Assembly (NCBI GenBank): GCA_947464705.1
Contig: CANHYD010000126.1
Coordinates: 1 to 6,813 of the forward strand
DNA from: Verrucomicrobiota bacterium
Lineage (GTDB): Bacteria; Verrucomicrobiota; Verrucomicrobiia; Limisphaerales; UBA9464
Direction of reading: 5' to 3'
DNA: 6,813 nt
Each line of letters starts with the position of its first letter. Positions within the stretch are counted from its first letter, which is position 1. The position numbers were made by a program, and so were the translations under genes. Below the pieces are notes generated by a model. It saw only the letters and a program-made list of their open reading frames with translations. It had not been told where the DNA came from and did not search any database. This document shows positions 6,263 to 6,813 of this stretch, in pieces.

Positions 6263-6813
6263 TCAGGGTTCTGACGGGGTTGTGTCGGTCGGAGGAAACA
6301 CCCCTTCCCAGCGAGCAACGACGGCGGTGGCGAGGCAGTTGCCCACCAGGTTCACTGTGGTGCGGGCCATGTCCATGAGTTCATCGACGCCGATGATGAG
6401 CAGCACTCCCTCCAGCGGCAGGTCAAAGCTCACCAAGGTGCCGGCTAGAATGACTTGCGAGGCCCGCGGGATGCCCGCCATGCCTTTGCTGGTCAGCATC
6501 AGGGTGAGCAGAATGACCAGTTGCTGGGAGATCGTGAGATGGACCCCTGCGGCTTGAGCCACGAAGACCGAGGCGACCGCGAGGTAGAGCGTGGAGCCGT
6601 CGAGATTGAACGAATAACCCAGCGGCATCACGAAGCTCACGATGCGCTTGGGCACCCCGAGGTCGGTGAGTCGTTTCATCGCATCCGGCATCGCGGCGTC
6701 GGAGGAGGTGGTGGTGAAGGCCAGCAGGATGGGCTCGCGGAGTTCAGTCAGGAATCGTCGGACCGGCACCCGGGCCCAGAGTGCCATCGGCAGTAGCACC
6801 GTGACCGCAAAGA
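6263..6813 (-). CDS. Dicarboxylate/amino acid:cation symporter (DAACS/SDF family), C-terminal part
   Basis: The visible 182 residues are the C-terminal transport core of a GltP/DctA-type inner-membrane symporter, which imports acidic amino acids or C4-dicarboxylates with sodium or protons. The N-terminal helices lie beyond the right edge. Landmarks by fragment residue: the serine-rich hairpin 1 TTTSSDAAMP (33-42), GVPKRIVSFVMPLGYSFNLD (52-71) with the NLDGS ion motif (69-73), hairpin 2 TSKGMAGIPRAS (107-118), and the last helix VDELMDMARTTVNLVGN (142-158). Spacing in that helix aligns D143, D147, R150, T151 and N154 with the substrate and ion residues D390, D394, R397, T398 and N401 of GltPh, while N158 takes the place of D405. 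The arginine position favours an acidic amino-acid substrate, but N158 resembles DctA, so the substrate stays open. The TGA stop is at 6263-6265. Confidence 0.93.
   Translation of the reverse strand, partial: FAVTVLLPMALWARVPVRRFLTELREPILLAFTTTSSDAAMPDAMKRLTDLGVPKRIVSFVMPLGYSFNLDGSTLYLAVASVFVAQAAGVHLTISQQLVILLTLMLTSKGMAGIPRASQVILAGTLVSFDLPLEGVLLIIGVDELMDMARTTVNLVGNCLATAVVARWEGVFPPTDTTPSEP

Noticed and set aside
6258..6269. ACCCT/AGGGT inverted repeat over the symporter stop codon
   Set aside because: The gap of two bases leaves only about four usable pairs and no T-run follows on the minus strand, so it is not convincing as a terminator.

Overview
The window is about 62% G+C and almost fully coding. 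It looks like ordinary chromosome of a PVC-superphylum bacterium, most likely a Verrucomicrobiota member. The main pointers are the four-helix membrane domain fused to a planctomycete-type cytochrome c (PSCyt1-like) and the AP-superfamily protein with a divergent active site, both common in that group. This placement is inference; no rRNA or marker gene is present. There is no sign of phage, insertion sequence, CRISPR, tRNA or rRNA.

Layout, left to right: (1) the 5' third of a pyruvate carboxylase gene on the minus strand, running off the left edge; (2) an AraC-family regulator on the plus strand, divergent from pyc across a 165-bp gap; (3) a shikimate kinase (aroK) on the minus strand, convergent with araC; a perfect GC-rich inverted repeat sits over the araC stop codon; (4) a class I SAM-dependent methyltransferase on the plus strand, divergent from aroK; (5) 26 bp downstream, an alkaline-phosphatase/type I phosphodiesterase superfamily protein resembling the EboF group; (6) 80 bp further, a membrane protein with a C-terminal c-type haem domain; (7) a convergent minus-strand gene for a dicarboxylate/amino-acid:cation symporter, whose 5' end lies beyond the right edge.

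The plus-strand trio (methyltransferase, phosphodiesterase-like protein, cytochrome) is the only plausible multigene transcription unit, and only the first two are spaced tightly enough to suggest it strongly. Pyruvate carboxylase (anaplerosis) and shikimate kinase (aromatic amino-acid synthesis) are housekeeping. The AraC protein may regulate pyc or an unlinked sugar pathway; the sequence does not decide. No gap exceeds 300 bp. I see no convincing new multi-gene system. The best leads are the rewired metal-site motifs of the phosphodiesterase-like protein beside a methyltransferase, and the histidine-rich membrane domain fused to the cytochrome.
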